27,104 nucleotides of DNA from Nephromyces sp. MM_2019 (taxonomy: Eukaryota > Apicomplexa > Aconoidasida > Nephromycida): NCBI GenBank assembly GCA_015657535.1, contig JADHZB010001390.1:1-27104 (forward strand), read 5' to 3'. Below are positions 24,505 to 27,104 of this stretch, in pieces. Under the pieces are notes generated by a model that saw only the letters and a program-made list of their open reading frames with translations, searched no databases and had not been told where the DNA came from. The first letter of the stretch is position 1. Each line of letters opens with the position of its first letter. A program made the position numbers and the translations under genes.

Positions 24505-24645
24505 TTGTGTGTGTATTTGTGTGTGTATTTGTGCGTGTGTGTATTTGTGTGTGTGTGTGTGTGTGTATTTGTGTGTGTGTGTGTATTTGTGTGTGTGTGT
24601 GTATTTGTGTGTGTGTACGAGTGTGTGTATGCTTGGATGTGTATA
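24314..24645. repeat. (TG)n array with GTATTT interruptions
   Basis: About 330 bp of TG dinucleotide is punctuated by TATTTG at varying spacing. It is complementary in content to the CA array about 265 bp to the left, but its interruptions (TATTT) differ from those of the CA array (CAGA), which argues for independent expansion rather than an inverted duplication. Reading frames here are artefacts. Confidence 0.97.
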
Positions 24646-25048
24646 AGTAATTATATATATTCATGTGTGTATATTTACGTTAAAACGAAAAATGGTACAA
24701 AAAAATTTACAAAAAAAGAACTATTCATAAAACATCGAAAAAGTGTAAAATTTACAAAAATTATTTAGCCAAACAACTGTGTTCATATCACAATATACTG
24801 TATTTATATATTTATAGCGTGTGTATAAATATTTGTGTAAATGTTTATTGTGTGTGTGTTGTAATGTGTATATTGAGTAGTGTTTATACAAGTGTATTTT
24901 ATAGGGTGTGTTACATGACATTATATTATGTATATGTGTCTGTGAAATGGTGAATGTGTGTATAGATATACTAATTTATCACACATGTGTGTGTGGTATA
25001 TCATTTTTAAAATGTGTTATTTTGTGTGTTAAAAATATGTTTCTTTGG
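24646..25048. other. 3' flank of the minus-strand LOTUS-like gene
   Basis: TG- and AT-rich sequence downstream of the stop at 25049. The frames at 24721-24921 (minus) and 24908-25255 (plus) lack coding character. No feature beyond a presumed 3' UTR is supported. Confidence 0.6.
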
Positions 25049-26920
25049 TTAATGTTTGTGTGTATAAATTTTATCCATTCTCTGTTGATTTTGGCCCTGG
25101 AAATAATGTGTGGGTTTGTTATTGAATCTCGAATTTCTCTTGAAATTTTTTGGTCTAAAATTGTTGAATTTTTGTGTGTTGTTATAATGCATGTGTGTGT
25201 GTGTATTTACATTTCTTGGTATATCTTGAGGGTCATATATAACAGGGTTAAATGAGTATGAGTCATTTAAATCAATTGAATGTAATATATCATCTGTGTG
25301 TGTAATTGGGTGTGTATCAGGTGTATTTGAATTATTTAAATATGTATTTGCCAAATTATTTAAGGCAACCAATTGTACAGCCGATGCCTAATTATCAAAT
25401 ACATATAAATATGTGTGTATGTATATATATATAGGGGTGTGTGTATGTCTATATATATAGGGGTGTGTGTATGTATATATATATAGGGGTGTATGTATGT
25501 ATATATATATAGGGGTGTATGTATGTATATATATATAGGGGTGTGTGTATGTATATATATATAGGGTGTGTGTATGTATATATATATAGGGGTGTGTGTA
25601 AGTATATATAGGTGTATATATATAGGGGTGTTTATATATACACCTATAAGGGTATGTGTATGAGAGTATAAATGTGTGTATAAGTGTGTGTGTATGATTT
25701 ATGTATAGGTGTGTAATAAATTTACTTTTTGAACAATTGATAATGCTTTTAGAAATGCTTCATTGTTATTAGCATTATGTCGGGTGTGTGTAGGTATATT
25801 GATAGTGCCTGTATTTGCTATTGGGTACATATGATTATGATCTGGAAAAAAATTGTGTGTATCATGTGTGTGTGTGTGTACGATTTTTATTGAGTATTAT
25901 ATATGTGTGTGTACCTTTATTGTTTATTGGAAATTGATCAAAATGTGTAATATTGGAGTGTTGAGTTGGTCGGTTTGTATTTGTATTTCTTTGAAGATGA
26001 TCAAAGGCTATAATGTTTGGCTGTTAATTAAAAAATGTGTGAATATATATATATATATATGTGTGTATGTGTGTGTACCTCTACATGTTCCATAGGTTCT
26101 GAGTTGTGTGTGTGTGTATGGTGTGGTTGAGGTAAAACAAAAATACACCTTTTATCATTTTCTGGGCCAACAAGTAGTACATGTTTAACTGATCTAACTA
26201 AATCTTCAATCTGAATTTAGTGTGTGTGTAAATATGTAGTGTGTGTGCAGTATAAAAATATTATATATTATTTGTGTATAGTGTGTGTTATCGTGTAGAT
26301 TTTGTGGCCATTATTATGTGGTTTCATAAGTCATGATATATTGTCTGTGTACCATTGGATGTATAATATGTATAATATTTATTATGTGATGTGTGTACAA
26401 TTATATGTATCAAATTATATATGTGTGTATAGTGTGTGTTTAATATGTTTAAATAACCTTATCATAACCAGATTTTTCCATCAATGGGGCTAAGGGAAAT
26501 TTATATAATTTTTCCCATTCTTCAGGTAGATCAGATAGCCTTAAACTTGAGCTTGCCTATAATTACACACACATATATACAATGGTGTTATATAATCATA
26601 CTATGTGTGTGTATATGTGTATGTATCTGTGTGTGTATATGTGTGTGTGTGTATATGTGTGTGTGTGTATCTGTGTGTGTGTCTCTGTGTGTGTGTCTCT
26701 GTGTGTGTGTCTGTGTGTGTGTGTGTGTGTGTCTGTGTGTGTGTGTGTGTGTATCTGTGTGTGTGTCTCTGTGTGTGTGTGTGTGTATCTATAAATGTAT
26801 GTGTGTGTGTGCGTGTGAGTGTAATGTAAAACAAACCGTGTTATCATCGATAATTGTTTCATTTTCATGTTTTGATTTTTCCATAGTCTTTTCACAATAT
26901 CTTGAAATAAGATTAAACAT
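25049..26920 (-). CDS. Possible LOTUS/OST-HTH-like RNA-binding protein with Thr-His/Asn-rich tail, six exons
   Basis: Predicted exons: 26920-26837, 26556-26458, 26210-26079, 26020-25915, 25841-25726 and 25387-25049 (TAA), about 291 aa, in phase throughout. Exons 2-3 encode LSDLPEEWEKLYKFPLAP, then EKSGYDKIEDLVRSVKHVLL and CIFVLP. This resembles the second half of a LOTUS/OST-HTH winged-helix domain, which binds RNA or Vasa-type helicases, but the first helix is not clear, so the assignment is tentative. The tail is Asn/His/Thr-rich, with THTH runs encoded by ACACAC, a helix-like NEAFLKALSIVQKASAVQLVA and a basic NFRPKNFKRNSRFNNK stretch near the end. Start: first ATG after an in-frame TAA, not firm. 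In the same 26837-26900 segment another frame (RLWKNQNMKMKQLSMIT) is open and could join in phase to an alternative acceptor at 26540. Donors are GTACAC (twice), GTAAAT, GTTATT and GTTTGT. Confidence 0.65.
25412..25630. repeat. 26-bp minisatellite in the last intron of the LOTUS-like gene
   Basis: Seven near-perfect copies run from 25412 to 25592. The unit is TGTGTGTATG, then TATATATATATA, then GGGG. Copy 2 has TC for TA, copies 4-5 have TGTATGTATG, and copy 6 has only three G. A degenerate eighth copy runs to about 25630. The whole array lies inside the 338-nt intron 25725-25388; on the coding strand the unit reads CCCC, then (TA)n, then CATACACACA. Confidence 0.95.
26603..26822. repeat. (TG)n array with ATCT and CTCT interruptions
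   Basis: TG dinucleotides are broken by TATCTG, TCTCTG and TCTG units. The array lies within the predicted first intron (26836-26557) of the minus-strand LOTUS-like gene, so its coding strand is CA-rich. All long reading frames over it are artefacts. Confidence 0.95.
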
Positions 26921-26980
26921 CAACCTATATATATAAATATATATAAATGAGTATTAAAATAGATAACTTACACACACACA

Positions 26981-27104
26981 CCTCCTCATACACACACACC
27001 TCCTCACACACACACCTCCTCACACACACCTCCTCACACACACACCTCCTCACACACACACCTCCTCATACACACACACCTCCTCACACACACACCTCCT
27101 CACA
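26981..27104. repeat. CCTCCTCA minisatellite, truncated by the window edge
   Basis: Seven full units and one partial unit of CCTCCTCA(C/T) followed by an ACACACA-type run. Unit lengths are 18, 16, 14, 16, 16, 18 and 16 bp; the 18-bp units carry CATACA. A short CA run at 26970-26980 precedes it. All three minus-strand frames contain TGA, so it is not coding. It lies upstream of the predicted start of the LOTUS-like gene. A donor-like GTAAGT on the minus strand sits at its left edge. Confidence 0.95.

Noticed and set aside
23799..24645. CA and TG blocks as arms of an inverted-repeat transposon
   Set aside because: The interruptions differ between arms, there is no transposase or target-site duplication, and the arms are pure dinucleotide repeats.
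24316..24768. 150-aa plus-strand Cys/Val-rich frame and its Thr/His minus-strand counterpart
   Set aside because: Simple-sequence artefact of the (TG)n array. The non-repeat ends show no coding character.
26484..26936. 150-aa plus-strand frame and several overlapping frames
   Set aside because: They are antisense to predicted exons of the LOTUS-like gene and otherwise made of TG repeat.

Overview
The window is AT-rich nuclear DNA from a eukaryote with a standard genetic code (TAA, TAG and TGA all end genes) and many GT-AG introns. Two genes are certain: elongation factor 2 (eEF2) and ribosomal protein eS12. The eEF2 sequence looks apicomplexan to me, and the intron density fits a piroplasm-like parasite (Theileria/Babesia/Cytauxzoon type). 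That placement is inference; no species can be named from the sequence.

Layout, left to right: (1) 29-1674, minus, a Ser/Asn-rich disordered-looking protein whose 3' end lies outside the window; (2) 5737-6846, plus, a secreted cysteine-rich protein in two exons; (3) 7836-10791, minus, eEF2, whose start codon sits alone on a separate coding exon; (4) 12784-13388, plus, eS12 in two exons; (5) 14461-17393, minus, an eight-exon TMEM43-family membrane protein (about 358 aa); (6) 20364-23159, plus, a multi-exon protein with a CBM20 starch/glucan-binding domain; (7) 25049-26920, minus, a six-exon protein with a possible LOTUS/OST-HTH RNA-binding segment and a Thr-His/Asn-rich tail. Exons of genes 1, 2, 5, 6 and 7 were joined by hand from splice sites and reading phase, so individual boundaries are predictions.

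The seven genes alternate strictly in strand (- + - + - + -). Divergent pairs are separated by roughly 2 to 4 kb and two of the three convergent pairs by about 1 kb. The last convergent gap (23160-25048) holds a large CA array followed by a large TG array. From about 21 kb rightward the CA-rich strand is the coding strand of the local gene, and this polarity flips at about 24.1 kb between the two convergent genes. Minisatellites occupy the last intron of gene 7 (26-bp unit) and the right edge of the window (CCTCCTCA-type unit).

The genes do not form a pathway. eEF2 and eS12 are both translation genes and share one divergent upstream region. The most unusual items are the CBM20 protein (with a frame break that is either a 49-nt intron or an indel), the duplicated cysteine module in gene 2, and the strand-linked CA repeats of genes 6 and 7. 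I found no tRNA, rRNA, CRISPR array or transposon.
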